Assembly (NCBI GenBank): GCA_964564015.1
Contig: CAZLZR010000003.1
Span: 1-64,000, forward strand
DNA length: 64,000 nt
From: Acetivibrio sp964564015
Lineage (GTDB): Bacteria > Bacillota > Clostridia > Acetivibrionales > Acetivibrionaceae
Reading direction: 5' to 3'
Part shown: positions 35,254 to 44,410 of the stretch, one piece after another
How the letters are laid out: every line of letters starts with the position of its first letter
Position numbering within the stretch: position 1 is the first letter of the stretch
The notes under the pieces: model-generated
Seen by the model: only the letters and a program-made list of their open reading frames with translations
Told to the model about the DNA's origin: nothing
Database searches by the model: none
Made by a program: the position numbers and the translations under genes

Positions 35254-35578
35254 CCTTCTTTCTAAAAATTCTTTTAGTTAATATATATTTTATGTTAGCT
35301 TTTATACGTGCATATTTCAAGTAAATTTTTATATTTTTGCAGTTAGTGCATTTTACATTAAAAAATGTAAAAATGTTAAAATATTAAGTTGCAATATTAA
35401 TATAATATGATAATATAGTTATGAAATGTAGTTCTATTGCATTGATGCAGAATATGATCCAGTGCATGTGTGAAGTTTCGCATATTAATAATTGAACATA
35501 GGAAATAGACTGTAATACTTGTTGAGTTTTAGTAATGTTAGAAAGTACTAGTAAAGATAAACGAAAGGGAGATGCACT
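35254..35578. other. Divergent promoter region between ilvE and mbl
   Basis: 325 bp, very AT-rich. TTTTACAT (35351-35358) and ATGTAAAA (35365-35372) form a palindrome with a 6-bp centre that could be an operator or a short hairpin. No promoter with good spacing was confirmed on either strand. Confidence 0.35.
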
Positions 35579-36613
35579 TTGTTTGGTATAGGTCAGGATA
35601 TAGGTATTGATCTTGGGACTGCTTCCGTTCTTGTTTATATAAAAGGAAGAGGAATAGTTTTAAGAGAACCTTCAGTTGTTGCTATAGATAAAAACTCAAA
35701 TAAACTCCTTGCCGTAGGTGAAGAAGCAAGGAGGATGCTTGGAAGAACACCGGGCAACATTGTTGCCATCAGGCCTTTACGAGAAGGTGTTATTTCCGAT
35801 TATGATATCACAGAGAGAATGCTCAAACATTTTATTAATAAAGTTTGCGGAAACAGGGTTCTTAAACTCGTAAGGCCGAGAATTATTGTGTGCGTGCCAA
35901 GCGGTGTTACAGAAGTAGAGAAGAGAGCCGTAAAAGAGGCTGCCATGCAGGCAGGTGCGAGAAAGACTTATCTGATAGAAGAACCTATAGCTGCAGCAAT
36001 TGGAGCGGGGATTGACATTGCAAAAGCTTGCGGGAGTATGGTTATAGATATAGGTGGCGGAACCAGTGACATTGCAGTAATTTCTCTCGGCGGAACAGTT
36101 GTCAGTAATTCAATAAAAATAGCCGGAGATAAGTTTGACGAAGCAATTGTAAGATATATGAGGAAAAAGCACAATATAATGATAGGTGAACGCACAGCGG
36201 AAGAGTTAAAGATAAACATCGGTACTGTCTATCCTAGAGTGCAGGAAGTAACGATGGATATAAGAGGTAGAAATCTCATATCAGGATTGCCTAAAACCAT
36301 TACGGTAACATCTACGGAAATTATGGAGGCCCTTGAGGAGCCTATTTTAAGTATTGTGGAAGCTGTACATTCTGTTCTTGAAAAAACGCCGCCTGAGCTT
36401 GCAGCTGATATAAGTGACAGGGGTATTGTTATGACTGGCGGAGGAAGTTTGATTTATGGCCTGGACAAGCTTATTCAGGAAAAGACAGGTATAAATGTAA
36501 TAGTTGCAGATGATGCAGTTTCGTGTGTGGCTCTGGGCACAGGAAAAGCTCTCGACAACATTGAAGCTATAGAGCAAAGTGAAGCGGCAGAGGGCAGAAT
36601 TGTACAGAGATAA
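35579..36613 (+). CDS. mbl: MreB-family rod-shape protein Mbl
   Basis: Bacterial actin homologue of 344 residues that guides lateral wall synthesis. The ATPase motifs are visible: GQDIGIDLGTASVLVYIKG at the start, VIDIGGGTSDIAVISLGG in the middle and GIVMTGGGSLIYGLDKLI near the end. The TTG start at 35579 follows AAAGGGAGA. Downstream flgF and flgG genes make the mbl-flhO-flhP order of Bacillus, which is why Mbl is preferred over MreB as the name. Confidence 0.92.
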   Translation: MFGIGQDIGIDLGTASVLVYIKGRGIVLREPSVVAIDKNSNKLLAVGEEARRMLGRTPGNIVAIRPLREGVISDYDITERMLKHFINKVCGNRVLKLVRPRIIVCVPSGVTEVEKRAVKEAAMQAGARKTYLIEEPIAAAIGAGIDIAKACGSMVIDIGGGTSDIAVISLGGTVVSNSIKIAGDKFDEAIVRYMRKKHNIMIGERTAEELKINIGTVYPRVQEVTMDIRGRNLISGLPKTITVTSTEIMEALEEPILSIVEAVHSVLEKTPPELAADISDRGIVMTGGGSLIYGLDKLIQEKTGINVIVADDAVSCVALGTGKALDNIEAIEQSEAAEGRIVQR

Positions 36614-36629
36614 ATTTTATATGTAAACA

Positions 36630-36668
36630 AAAGGATTGGGTTATATGCCCAGTCCTTTATTTTTTTTA
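36630..36668 (+). terminator. Strong terminator after mbl
   Basis: AAAGGATTGGG and CCCAGTCCTTT form a near-perfect stem followed by eight T (36661-36668). mbl is therefore probably not cotranscribed with the rod genes. Confidence 0.8.
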
Positions 36669-36812
36669 GGAAATTTTTTGTGGATTAATATTTCTTATTA
36701 AGACGATATGCTGAAAGACCGATATGTAATATAAGAAAATGCTTAAGTAATGAGTGAAAAGTAACAGAAGTTATATTTTCACCATTGCCAAGCTGTGTTT
36801 AGGAGATGCAAT

Positions 36813-37592
36813 ATGATTAGAGGAATATATACCTCCGGCTGGAGCATGCGTGCAAACAGCAAACAAATGGATATAATCTCAAACAATCTTGCCAATGTAA
36901 GTACCAATGGTTACAAAAAGGATACCGTAGTTTATGAAAGCTTTCCTGCAGCTATGGTCAGGAGAATTAACGATACGGGTAGCACTTCCAATCCTTCAGG
37001 TAAGGTTGGAAATATACAGCTCGGGGATGACGTTGGTGAAGTGTTTACATATTACACCAATGGTCAGATGATGAAAACAGATAATAATTTGGATATGGCA
37101 ATTGGAGAATCGGGATCGGCGTTTTTTACCATTGAGGTTCCGGATGAAAACGGAGAGATGACACAGTATTATACCCGTAATGGTAGTTTTACCCTGAACA
37201 CAAGAAATCAGCTTGTAACAAGTGAAGGGTATTTGGTAATGGGCACGGATGGTCCTATAACATTAGAAAGTGAAAATTTCAGCGTATTAGGCGACGGGTC
37301 TATTATCCAGAATGAACAAATTGTAAATAGACTTGATATAAGGGATTTTGCCAATACTACTACTCTGCGAAAAGTTGGAGATAATCTGGTTCAAACCACT
37401 GAGGAAACCCAGGAGCAAGAGTTCCAGGGCTCTGTTAAGCAGGGGTATTTGGAACAGTCAAATGTTAATGCTATTAATGAAATGATAAATATGATAGCTG
37501 TAATGCGAGCCTATGAAGCAAATCAAAAAATATTGCAGGCGCAGGACGGAACTCTTGAAAAGGCAGTAAATGAAGTTGGAGCAATAAGGTAG
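36813..37592 (+). CDS. flhO: Flagellar basal-body rod protein FlgF/FlhO type
   Basis: A 259-residue rod protein with the N-terminal flg_bb_rod motif (SMRANSKQMDIISNNLANVSTNGYKKD) and C-terminal QSNVNAINEMINMIAVMRAYEANQKILQ. It is exported by the flagellar type III system. AGGAGA at 36801-36806 points to the ATG at 36813 rather than the in-frame start at 36795. With the next gene it makes the flhO-flhP pair found after mbl in Bacillus. Confidence 0.92.
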   Translation: MIRGIYTSGWSMRANSKQMDIISNNLANVSTNGYKKDTVVYESFPAAMVRRINDTGSTSNPSGKVGNIQLGDDVGEVFTYYTNGQMMKTDNNLDMAIGESGSAFFTIEVPDENGEMTQYYTRNGSFTLNTRNQLVTSEGYLVMGTDGPITLESENFSVLGDGSIIQNEQIVNRLDIRDFANTTTLRKVGDNLVQTTEETQEQEFQGSVKQGYLEQSNVNAINEMINMIAVMRAYEANQKILQAQDGTLEKAVNEVGAIR

Positions 37593-37625
37593 TAAGAAAG
37601 ATATAAGACAGGAGGATTGGAAATT

Positions 37626-38426
37626 ATGATGAGAGCACTATGGACTGCGGGCTCAGGTATGACTGCACAGCAATTTAATGTAGATGTGATATCTAATAAT
37701 CTTTCTAATGTAAATACCACTGCATATAAAAAGGAAAGAGCGGAATTTAAGGATATGTTGTATGAGACTTTGAACAGAGCTTCGGTACTGGATGGTGAGG
37801 GAAAGCCTGTAAACCTTCAGGTTGGTCATGGGACTGCCATTGTAGCCACTGCTAAAAGTTTTCAAACCGGAAATTTGGAAAAAACAGACAATCCCCTTGA
37901 TTTTGCAATTGACGGGGATGGTTTTTTTACGGTATTAGGTCCAAAAGGAGAGCCGTCATATACCCGGGATGGAAATTTTAAACTAAGTGTTTCTGAAGAC
38001 GGCAATAAACTTACTACATCTAATGGATATCCTGTACTTGATGAAGCCGGTTCGGAAATATATATTGATATTGATGTTTCAAAACTTATTGTATCAGATT
38101 ATGGAGAGCTGTCTTATACTGACGAAACAGGAGTCATAGTTCCTTTAGGTCAGAAAATCGGTATTGTAAAGTTTTCTAACAGACAGGGACTTGAAAGCAT
38201 GGGAAGTAATCTATATGCCAGTAATTCGGCTTCAGGTGAGGCAATTCCGGATGCAGAGCTGGGGACTATAAGCAATATAAAACAGTATTACATAGAGTCT
38301 TCCAATGTTCAGGTGGTTGAAGAAATGGTTAAGCTTATAGTTGCTCAAAGAGCATATGAAATAAATTCCAAGGCTATTCAGACAGCAGATGACATGTTGG
38401 GCATAGCAAACAATCTTAAGAGGTAA
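37626..38426 (+). CDS. flhP: Flagellar distal rod protein FlgG/FlhP type
   Basis: A 266-residue rod protein: N-terminal MTAQQFNVDVISNNLSNVNT, central FAIDGDGFFTVLGPKG and C-terminal ESSNVQVVEEMVKLIVAQRA, all diagnostic of FlgG-type rod proteins. GGAGG at 37611-37615 supports the ATG at 37626, or the next ATG at 37629. Cotranscribed with flhO (33-bp gap) and probably with the rod-binding gene that follows. Confidence 0.93.
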   Translation: MMRALWTAGSGMTAQQFNVDVISNNLSNVNTTAYKKERAEFKDMLYETLNRASVLDGEGKPVNLQVGHGTAIVATAKSFQTGNLEKTDNPLDFAIDGDGFFTVLGPKGEPSYTRDGNFKLSVSEDGNKLTTSNGYPVLDEAGSEIYIDIDVSKLIVSDYGELSYTDETGVIVPLGQKIGIVKFSNRQGLESMGSNLYASNSASGEAIPDAELGTISNIKQYYIESSNVQVVEEMVKLIVAQRAYEINSKAIQTADDMLGIANNLKR

Positions 38427-38463
38427 AATTATACTGGCAATAGATTGAGGATGTGATTATAAT

Positions 38464-38817
38464 ATGGATATAAGCAAAATAAACAATAATTTTATTGATA
38501 ATTCAATAGGCAGTACTAAAAATACAATTAATGACAAGGATTTTGAAAACAAACTTAAGAGTGCCATGGAGAATAAGGATGAAGCAGAACTGAAAAAAGC
38601 GTGCAGCGAGTTTGAAGGAATTTTACTTAATATGTTATATAAGAACATGAAAGCTACAATATCTAAGTCAACGCTGATACCGAAAGATAGCGGAACAGAG
38701 ATTTTTGAAGGAATGTTCGATGATAAGATAGTGGAGGAAGCTTCAAGAAAAAATAGTCTGGGTTTGGCTCAGCAGCTTTATAAGCAACTTTCACGACAGC
38801 TTAAGTCTGACGGCTAA
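38464..38817 (+). CDS. flgJ: FlgJ-type rod-binding protein (no muramidase domain)
   Basis: A 117-residue protein matching only the N-terminal rod-binding domain of FlgJ: KKACSEFEGILLNMLYKNMK and SGTEIFEGMFDDKIVEEASR. The peptidoglycan hydrolase domain found in proteobacterial FlgJ is absent, as in many Firmicutes. It should help rod assembly through the wall. It follows flhP after 37 bp. Confidence 0.85.
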   Translation: MDISKINNNFIDNSIGSTKNTINDKDFENKLKSAMENKDEAELKKACSEFEGILLNMLYKNMKATISKSTLIPKDSGTEIFEGMFDDKIVEEASRKNSLGLAQQLYKQLSRQLKSDG

Positions 38818-38877
38818 AGAGGTTGTACGCTCTGAGGATTAATCCTGCTATGGCACTGTAAGAAGGAGTCGGATCAG

Positions 38878-40011
38878 GTGGTTAACCGAAAAAAGATTAT
38901 TATTGTGATAGCATTAATTGTGTCCCTGATAAGTTTGTATTTGGGACACTTTTTATTTAATTGGCAATCGCGGAAAAAAATAGTTGATACAATGAATAAC
39001 GAAAGCGGGAAGAGTTCGATTGATTTACCTGTTAAGTACAGCCATATAAGCACTCTGATTAACAATAACCGACAGGAGATTGATGTGCTTGAGATTGACT
39101 TGAGTACGGGAAAGGCTGAAATTAGTCCATTATTATCCCATGGAAGAATGTTTGGTTTCGAGGAGTTAAGCAAAATTATATCTCGCAGTAACGCCTATGC
39201 AGCAATAAATGCGGGTTTTTTTTATGAATATGGAGATCCTTCGGGCATGGTGGTGGCGGATGGCAGATTAATAACCAAATCCAGCGGAAAGTACCCGGTT
39301 TTTACTATTAAAGGCTGTAAGGCAGAAATTACTCAGATATATAATGAAATATATATGATTCATAATGGAGCCAGAATAGACCTTACAGATATAAACCGGA
39401 TTGGTAAAGCTGGAAATGTGGTTTTATATACGCCTGATTTCGGTATAGACAACAGGGCTGCAACTTCCAACACCTCAGTAATTATTTTGAATAATAAAGT
39501 CATAGGGATAAATAAAAATTCAGCACCAACGGTGATACCAAAGGGTGGAGCAGTTCTGACCTTTTTTGAACCATATAAGTATGATTTTGCAGCCTTGCCC
39601 ATTAAGGAGAACGATAGTATTAATTTTGTTTGTGAGCCTGAAATTTCGCCAGATATGCAGGCTTATGAGTGTGGAAGCTGGATTGTAAAGGACGGGAAAT
39701 CAGTTGCTCCTAAAAGAGATGATTGGGTTGGACTTCTGACTAATCGTGACCCAAGGACGGTAGTAGGAATCAAGAGTGACGGAGTTGTTGTGCTTATGAC
39801 CGTTGATGGTCGGCAGCCCGGCTATAGTATCGGAGTTTCATCAAAGGAATTAGCCGGCTTCCTTATAGATTATGGAATTAGAGATGCTGCAATGCTTGAT
39901 GGGGGTGCTTCCACAGAGATGATAGTACAGGGCAGAATAGTTAACAAACCGTCTAATAATGGAAAAGAGAGGCCTCTAGGAGGTGCCTTGGTAGTGAGGA
40001 TTAAAGAATAG
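38878..40011 (+). CDS. Membrane-anchored phosphodiester glycosidase (NAGPA domain) protein
   Basis: 377 residues: an N-terminal membrane helix (about 6-26) then an exocytoplasmic NAGPA-type domain with AAINAGFFYEYGDPSGMVV, the region DDWVGLLTNRDPRTVVGI and the C-terminal MLDGGASTEMIVQGRI and PLGGALVV. Family members remove sugars joined by phosphodiester bonds, such as the GlcNAc cap on mannose-phosphate, and in bacteria act on wall or polysaccharide phosphodiesters. GTG start. It lies behind the rod genes, although a flagellar role is not implied. Substrate unknown. Confidence 0.82.
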   Translation: MVNRKKIIIVIALIVSLISLYLGHFLFNWQSRKKIVDTMNNESGKSSIDLPVKYSHISTLINNNRQEIDVLEIDLSTGKAEISPLLSHGRMFGFEELSKIISRSNAYAAINAGFFYEYGDPSGMVVADGRLITKSSGKYPVFTIKGCKAEITQIYNEIYMIHNGARIDLTDINRIGKAGNVVLYTPDFGIDNRAATSNTSVIILNNKVIGINKNSAPTVIPKGGAVLTFFEPYKYDFAALPIKENDSINFVCEPEISPDMQAYECGSWIVKDGKSVAPKRDDWVGLLTNRDPRTVVGIKSDGVVVLMTVDGRQPGYSIGVSSKELAGFLIDYGIRDAAMLDGGASTEMIVQGRIVNKPSNNGKERPLGGALVVRIKE

Positions 40012-40117
40012 TGAATTACATAGGGAACTCAACTATAAAAGTTTGGTTCTTACCAATATTTATTTGAAAAAGCTATAGTTATAAAACAGCGAAAAGAACC
40101 TAATTAAGGTGATAACT

Positions 40118-40322
40118 TGTTTTGGTGTCAAATAACGCAATTACTTGACCTAAGCATTAGAATCTGTTGCTGAAGGCTTGATAATTTGAAGTAAAAATGC
40201 CATGGATGGCATTTTTAGCGTCTTGGGACAGGAGGTCCCATAGACGCGGGCGAAAATTATCAAGCCGAAGCTTACAGATTCTATGCGAAGGTCACGTAAT
40301 GGAGTTGTTTGACACCAAAACA
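40118..40322. repeat. 205-bp imperfect inverted repeat with two nested hairpins
   Basis: Arms at 40118-40187 and 40254-40322 pair over about 56 of 70 positions. The outer 15 bp are perfect (TGTTTTGGTGTCAAA against its complement). The unpaired centre contains two perfect or near-perfect hairpins: AAAAATGCCA/TGGCATTTTT (40193-40216) and GCGTCTTGGGAC/GTCCCATAGACGC (40218-40247). The second displays AGGAGG in and beside its loop. No open frame of note. The whole could fold as a Y-shaped RNA or be a MITE-type element. The rest of the 476-bp gap 40012-40487 holds only a weaker GGTTCTT/AAGAACC pairing. Confidence 0.65.
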
Positions 40323-40487
40323 TAAGGCATTCCCTTCATACAATTTCCAAAATCTCAGTACCACTAAATATACCGACAACTTAAGGATTTAAGTCATGAG
40401 CCAAGCGAATTTTCTTGACAAATTGATGGTAATAATAGAGAATTAATTACAGCAATAAGTAAAAGTTCAATGAGAGGTGTTGACGGC

Positions 40488-40925
40488 ATGTTGACAAATG
40501 TAGATATTCAGAATATCATTCCCCACAGGTATCCGTTTTTGCTGGTGGATAAAATAATAGAGGTTGAACCGGGAAAGAGGGCAGTTGGCATAAAAAATGT
40601 AACAGCAAATGAACCTTTTTTTCAGGGACATTTTCCAGGAAACCCTATAATGCCGGGTGTTCTGATTGTTGAAGCACTTGCGCAGACAGCATGTGTGGCC
40701 GGGTTGTTGTTGGAAGAAAATAAGGGAAAGCTTGGGGTGTTTACCGGTATTGACGGTGTCAAAATCAGAAGGCAGGTAGTGCCTGGAGATACTCTGAAGC
40801 TTGAGGCGGAATTCCTTGTCTTTAAGATGGGTATGGGTAAGGTAAAGGTAAAGGCCACTGTTGATGGTGAACTGGCTTGTGAGGGTGAAATCAAGTTTGC
40901 AATGGTTGATCCAAACAAAAAATAA
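40488..40925 (+). CDS. fabZ: 3-hydroxyacyl-[acyl-carrier-protein] dehydratase FabZ
   Basis: Dehydrates 3-hydroxyacyl-ACP in fatty-acid elongation. The 145-residue hot-dog fold has the catalytic His in IIPHRYPFLLVDKI and the catalytic Glu in PIMPGVLIVEALAQ. An in-frame ATG lies at 40470, but GAGAGGTG at 40472-40479 makes the ATG at 40488 the better start. Bacillus has the fabZ homologue ywpB in the same neighbourhood of flhOP. Confidence 0.96.
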   Translation: MLTNVDIQNIIPHRYPFLLVDKIIEVEPGKRAVGIKNVTANEPFFQGHFPGNPIMPGVLIVEALAQTACVAGLLLEENKGKLGVFTGIDGVKIRRQVVPGDTLKLEAEFLVFKMGMGKVKVKATVDGELACEGEIKFAMVDPNKK

Positions 40926-41011
40926 GATAATGGACTTCTAAAAAAGAGTTGCCCAAGAATCTGCTTTAAGGTTCGTAAGAGGCATTCCTTTTTTGTAAAG
41001 AATAAAAATGC

Positions 41012-41040
41012 AAATGCGGGTCATAAAGAACCCGCATTTA
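41012..41040. terminator. Bidirectional terminator between fabZ and murC
   Basis: AAATGCGGGT and ACCCGCATTTA form a 10-bp stem between two convergent genes. On the murC side it is followed by GCATTTTTATT, on the fabZ side by TTAAAC, so it probably serves murC best. Confidence 0.75.
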
Positions 41041-41069
41041 TTAAACATTTCCGGAATTTGTATTAACCT

Positions 41070-42479
41070 TTAGCTGACCCGGACTACGTCCTTTTCTTTT
41101 AAAAACATTTCTCCGACCTTGTACACGTCCCCGGCACCCATTGTGATAACCAAATCTCCTGGTGAAACCTTTTCTTTAAGATATTCCACTATATTTTCAA
41201 AATCCGGCTTATATACCGCGTTGTCGCTTTTTTCGTTTATTTTTTGTGACAGAACTTTTGAATGGATTTCACCGGTGTCAATTTCGCGGGCAGAATAAAT
41301 ATCCGCTACTATTACTTCATATGCATCAGAAAATGCCTCTGAGAAATCGTCCAATAAAAGCTTTGTTCTGGTATACGTGTGGGGCTGGAATACACACCAG
41401 ATTTTTGAATGCTCAGTGCTTTTGGCAGCCTTTAATGTAGCTTTGATTTCAGAGGGGTGATGGGCATAATCATCAACTACCTTTATGTCTTCAACTATGC
41501 CTTTGACTTCAAAACGCCTGTGCGTACCTGTAAAAGCTTCCAATCCCTTTTCAATATCTTTGAAGTCACAACCTGAGGTATAGCAGGCAACAGCCGCAGC
41601 TATAGAATTGCTTACGTTGTGAATTCCCGGCACTCTCAGTTGTATTGAGGCGACCTTTTCATTATCCTTGATAAGATCATAGGAAGCACAGCCTGAACTG
41701 TCAAAATTGATATTTCGTGCAGTCCAGGTAGCATTGACAGAATTGATTCCGTAAGTCACTATGTTACAAGAAAGATTATTTATAAGTGATGAAACGTTTT
41801 CGTCATCAACACATGCAACTATGCAACCCTCCTTTGGTACCAATTCCATAAACTTTAAGAAAGCTTGTTTTATATGATTAATATCCTTAAAATAATCCAG
41901 ATGGTCTGCATCAATGTTTAACACAATAGCAAGGTGTGGAAAAAATTTCAGAAAACTTTCTACATATTCACACGCTTCGGTTATGAAATATTTGTTGCTT
42001 CCAATTCTCGTATTACCTCCTATGGCATCAAGTTCACCGCCTATGTGTATTGTAGGGTCGAGGTTTGATTCGAGCATTATCATTGATACCATTGAAGTAG
42101 TAGTTGTTTTGCCATGAGTTCCTGAAATGGCTATACTAAAAGGGTACTTTTTCATGATCTGACCTAAAAGAACCGCTCTTTCAATAGTGGTTATTCCGAG
42201 CTGTCTTGCTTTAATAAGTTCAGGATTGTTTTCTTTTACAGCAGCTGTATAAACTACCAAATCGCAATTTCCAATATTATTTTCATTGTGACTGATGTAT
42301 ATCTTTATGCCGTTTCTTTCAAGCTTGTCGGTTATGTTTGAGGATTTAATATCCGAGCCTGATACTGTGTAGCCAAGGTTTTTAAGTATTTCAGCCAGTC
42401 CACTCATGCTTATCCCTCCGATACCTATGAAGTGGACACTTTTTATATTTTTTGAATCCAGCAGATTTGTATGTTCCAA
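41070..42479 (-). CDS. murC: UDP-N-acetylmuramate--L-alanine ligase
   Basis: Adds the first amino acid of the peptidoglycan stem. N-terminal dinucleotide-like motif HFIGIGGISMSGLAEIL, ATP loop ISGTHGKTTTTSMVS, the central DHLDYF region, and C-terminal DDYAHHPSEIKATL and FQPHTYTRTKLLLDDF. On the reverse strand AAGGAG precedes an in-frame GTG with no spacing but lies 8 nt before a TTG at 42479, so the TTG is taken and gives 469 residues. It is divergent from purR, and genes on both sides run toward or away from it, so it is monocistronic. Confidence 0.96.
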   Translation of the reverse strand: MEHTNLLDSKNIKSVHFIGIGGISMSGLAEILKNLGYTVSGSDIKSSNITDKLERNGIKIYISHNENNIGNCDLVVYTAAVKENNPELIKARQLGITTIERAVLLGQIMKKYPFSIAISGTHGKTTTTSMVSMIMLESNLDPTIHIGGELDAIGGNTRIGSNKYFITEACEYVESFLKFFPHLAIVLNIDADHLDYFKDINHIKQAFLKFMELVPKEGCIVACVDDENVSSLINNLSCNIVTYGINSVNATWTARNINFDSSGCASYDLIKDNEKVASIQLRVPGIHNVSNSIAAAVACYTSGCDFKDIEKGLEAFTGTHRRFEVKGIVEDIKVVDDYAHHPSEIKATLKAAKSTEHSKIWCVFQPHTYTRTKLLLDDFSEAFSDAYEVIVADIYSAREIDTGEIHSKVLSQKINEKSDNAVYKPDFENIVEYLKEKVSPGDLVITMGAGDVYKVGEMFLKEKDVVRVS

Positions 42480-42857
42480 TATTAACACTCCTTATCCTAT
42501 GATAGAACTCATATATTCGATTCATATCATACTGAATTATATTATAATATACATGAAGTATAAAGCGAAATATATTTTATTAATTGCTTAGAAATTAATT
42601 TTTTTCGAAACAATCCTCAATGTATGTTTGTTACTTTTAATATTATATGAAATTATTGACAATATTATAAGTGTTAAACCAATAATATAAGACTAAACAT
42701 TTTAAAAACCCTTAATTTATTTCCTCTTCTATAGTATAATATATTCCAAAAAGCTGATAGATTTATTTTCAATGATTTGGACAACTTAAAATTGAAATAA
42801 TAAATAGTGTTTCTTTACAATTGGATATCTTGCGTAGATTTGATATGGGGGTTTGGG
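42480..42857. other. Divergent promoter region between murC and purR
   Basis: 378 bp of AT-rich DNA. TATAAT at 42735-42740 could be a purR -10, though its -35 is poor. TTGACA at 42656-42661 lacks a -10 at standard spacing. No PurBox pair was confirmed by eye. Confidence 0.3.
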
Positions 42858-43676
42858 ATGGAAAAGATTAGTAGAAATGAAAGAATAGCAGTACTGCTGA
42901 AACGGTTGACAGATTCTCCCGGAGAAATTCTGACTTTGGGGAGCTTCACAGAGATACTTAATTCTGCGAAGTCTACTATCAGCGAAGACATAGATATTGT
43001 GCAAAATTTACTAACAAAGCTTGATATAGGAAGTATTGAAACTATTCCGGGTGCACAGGGCGGTGTGAGGTTTGCACCGGGATTCAGCAGAGAAAAAACG
43101 CTGGACGTTCTTGAAAATCTCTGCAGGGATTTGTCCAATAGTCAAAGGATCTTGCCCGGTGATTACCTATATATGTTGGATATAATTTATAATCCGAAGA
43201 TAGTACAAGATATAGGGTATATTTTTGCAGGTCACTTTTTTCAAAGGTGCATAGATTATGTTGTGACTGTTGAAACAAAAGGAATTCCCTTGGCTTTTGC
43301 CGTTGCAAAAAACCTTAATGTACCTCTTGTTATAGTCAGGCATAACAGCGAAGCTACTGATGGGGCATCTGTAAACACAAATTATGTATCCGGGTCTGCA
43401 AAAAAAATACAAACCATGATACTTTCTTTAAGAGCTTTGAAGAAAAATTCAAGGCTATTGTTTATTGATGACTTTATGAAAGGCGGAGGGACTGCAAAGG
43501 GAATAATTGAGCTTGCTAAAGAGTTTGAATGTGAAGTTGCCGGAATTGGGGTTTTAATAGAAACTATTGAACCTAAAAAGAAATTGGTTGAAAACTATAC
43601 ATCCCTTTTAACGCTGAAGGTTGTCGATGATGAAGATAAAATCATAGACATAAAACCGAGCAAAGACAGGTTATAA
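42858..43676 (+). CDS. purR: Purine operon repressor PurR (Firmicute type)
   Basis: Transcription factor of 272 residues, not related to LacI-type PurR. It has an N-terminal winged helix (about 5-75, RNERIAVLLKRLTDSPGE) and a phosphoribosyltransferase-like C-terminal domain with the PRPP loop LLFIDDFMKGGGTAKGI. PRPP relieves DNA binding. The frame opens at 42807, but GGGGG at 42847-42851 selects the ATG at 42858. It is upstream of spoVG, glmU and prs as in Bacillus, but without yabJ (ridA) between. Confidence 0.95.
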   Translation: MEKISRNERIAVLLKRLTDSPGEILTLGSFTEILNSAKSTISEDIDIVQNLLTKLDIGSIETIPGAQGGVRFAPGFSREKTLDVLENLCRDLSNSQRILPGDYLYMLDIIYNPKIVQDIGYIFAGHFFQRCIDYVVTVETKGIPLAFAVAKNLNVPLVIVRHNSEATDGASVNTNYVSGSAKKIQTMILSLRALKKNSRLLFIDDFMKGGGTAKGIIELAKEFECEVAGIGVLIETIEPKKKLVENYTSLLTLKVVDDEDKIIDIKPSKDRL

Positions 43677-43780
43677 AGGCAAGATTGCTAAAATGTTACT
43701 ATCAGTTGGCAGACAAACAAAAATTAGTAATATTTTATCATGAATAATAAGAATTATAAAGGCAAATCCTATACGCATAG

Positions 43781-43850
43781 GGAGAACGAAAAAATAGCAT
43801 CTGAATTTTTTATTTTGAAAATACTATCAAATCAAGTTTTTTCGTTATCC
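43781..43850. repeat. Dispersed short inverted-repeat element, copy C
   Basis: GGAGAACGAAAAAA (43781-43794) and TTTTTTCGTTATCC (43837-43850) are inverted repeats with 13 of 14 matches. The core includes TTTTGAAAATA, as in other copies. The flank AGAGTAGAAACCTAT resembles that of copy D. It lies in the 437-bp gap before spoVG, which otherwise appears empty. Confidence 0.6.
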
Positions 43851-44113
43851 AGAGTAGAAACCTATATTTTGGTTGTATTATATTTAATACTGATTGAAAA
43901 ATTGAAATGATTTCTAAGAAAAAGTAAAAATGATTTTAAAATAAGAAGGAAAAATAAAAAAAATGGCGAATATATAATATTATATTAATCATTCAGATGT
44001 GTACTTTAAAATGTTACTTTTTAAGAAAGCGGAATTTTTGAGCGTCTAATTAAGCAATGTCTTAAAGTCCATTCACAAGTAAAACACAATTAAACGGAAG
44101 GTGGTAACATCTT

Positions 44114-44410
44114 ATGGAAATTACCGATGTTCGTGTAAGAAAAATTGACTCCGAAGGCAAGATGAAAGCAGTTGTTTCAGTGACTTTTGATAACGAGTTT
44201 GTTGTACACGATATTAAGATTATCGAAAGTCAGAATGGTTTGTTTATTGCTATGCCTAGCAGGAAGGCTCCAGACGGTGAATTTAGAGATATTGCCCATC
44301 CAATAAATGCTGAAACCAGGGGCAAAATCCAAAATGCTATTCTGGACAAGTATGAGTTTGTATCAAATAACGGTGATGCCGTTGAGAGTGAACAAAGCGA
44401 AGAAATATAA
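44114..44410 (+). CDS. spoVG: Septation/sporulation regulator SpoVG
   Basis: Small nucleic-acid-binding protein of 98 residues, highly conserved: MEITDVRVRKI, AVVSVTFDNEFVVHDIKIIE, LFIAMPSRKAPDGEFRDIAHPIN. It affects septation, sporulation timing and virulence-type regulons in Firmicutes by binding RNA or DNA. ATG start after GGAAGGTGG. Upstream of glmU as in Bacillus. Confidence 0.97.
   Translation: MEITDVRVRKIDSEGKMKAVVSVTFDNEFVVHDIKIIESQNGLFIAMPSRKAPDGEFRDIAHPINAETRGKIQNAILDKYEFVSNNGDAVESEQSEEI

Noticed and set aside
34174..35578. T-box leader upstream of ilvE
   Set aside because: Searched by eye for a GGTGG-ACCGCG-like T-box core on the reverse strand between ilvE and mbl; none was found. 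Only an AT-rich palindrome is present.
42656..42691. TTGACA-based promoter for purR
   Set aside because: The nearest -10-like hexamers lie 21 or 24 bp away, outside normal spacing, so it was not annotated as a promoter.
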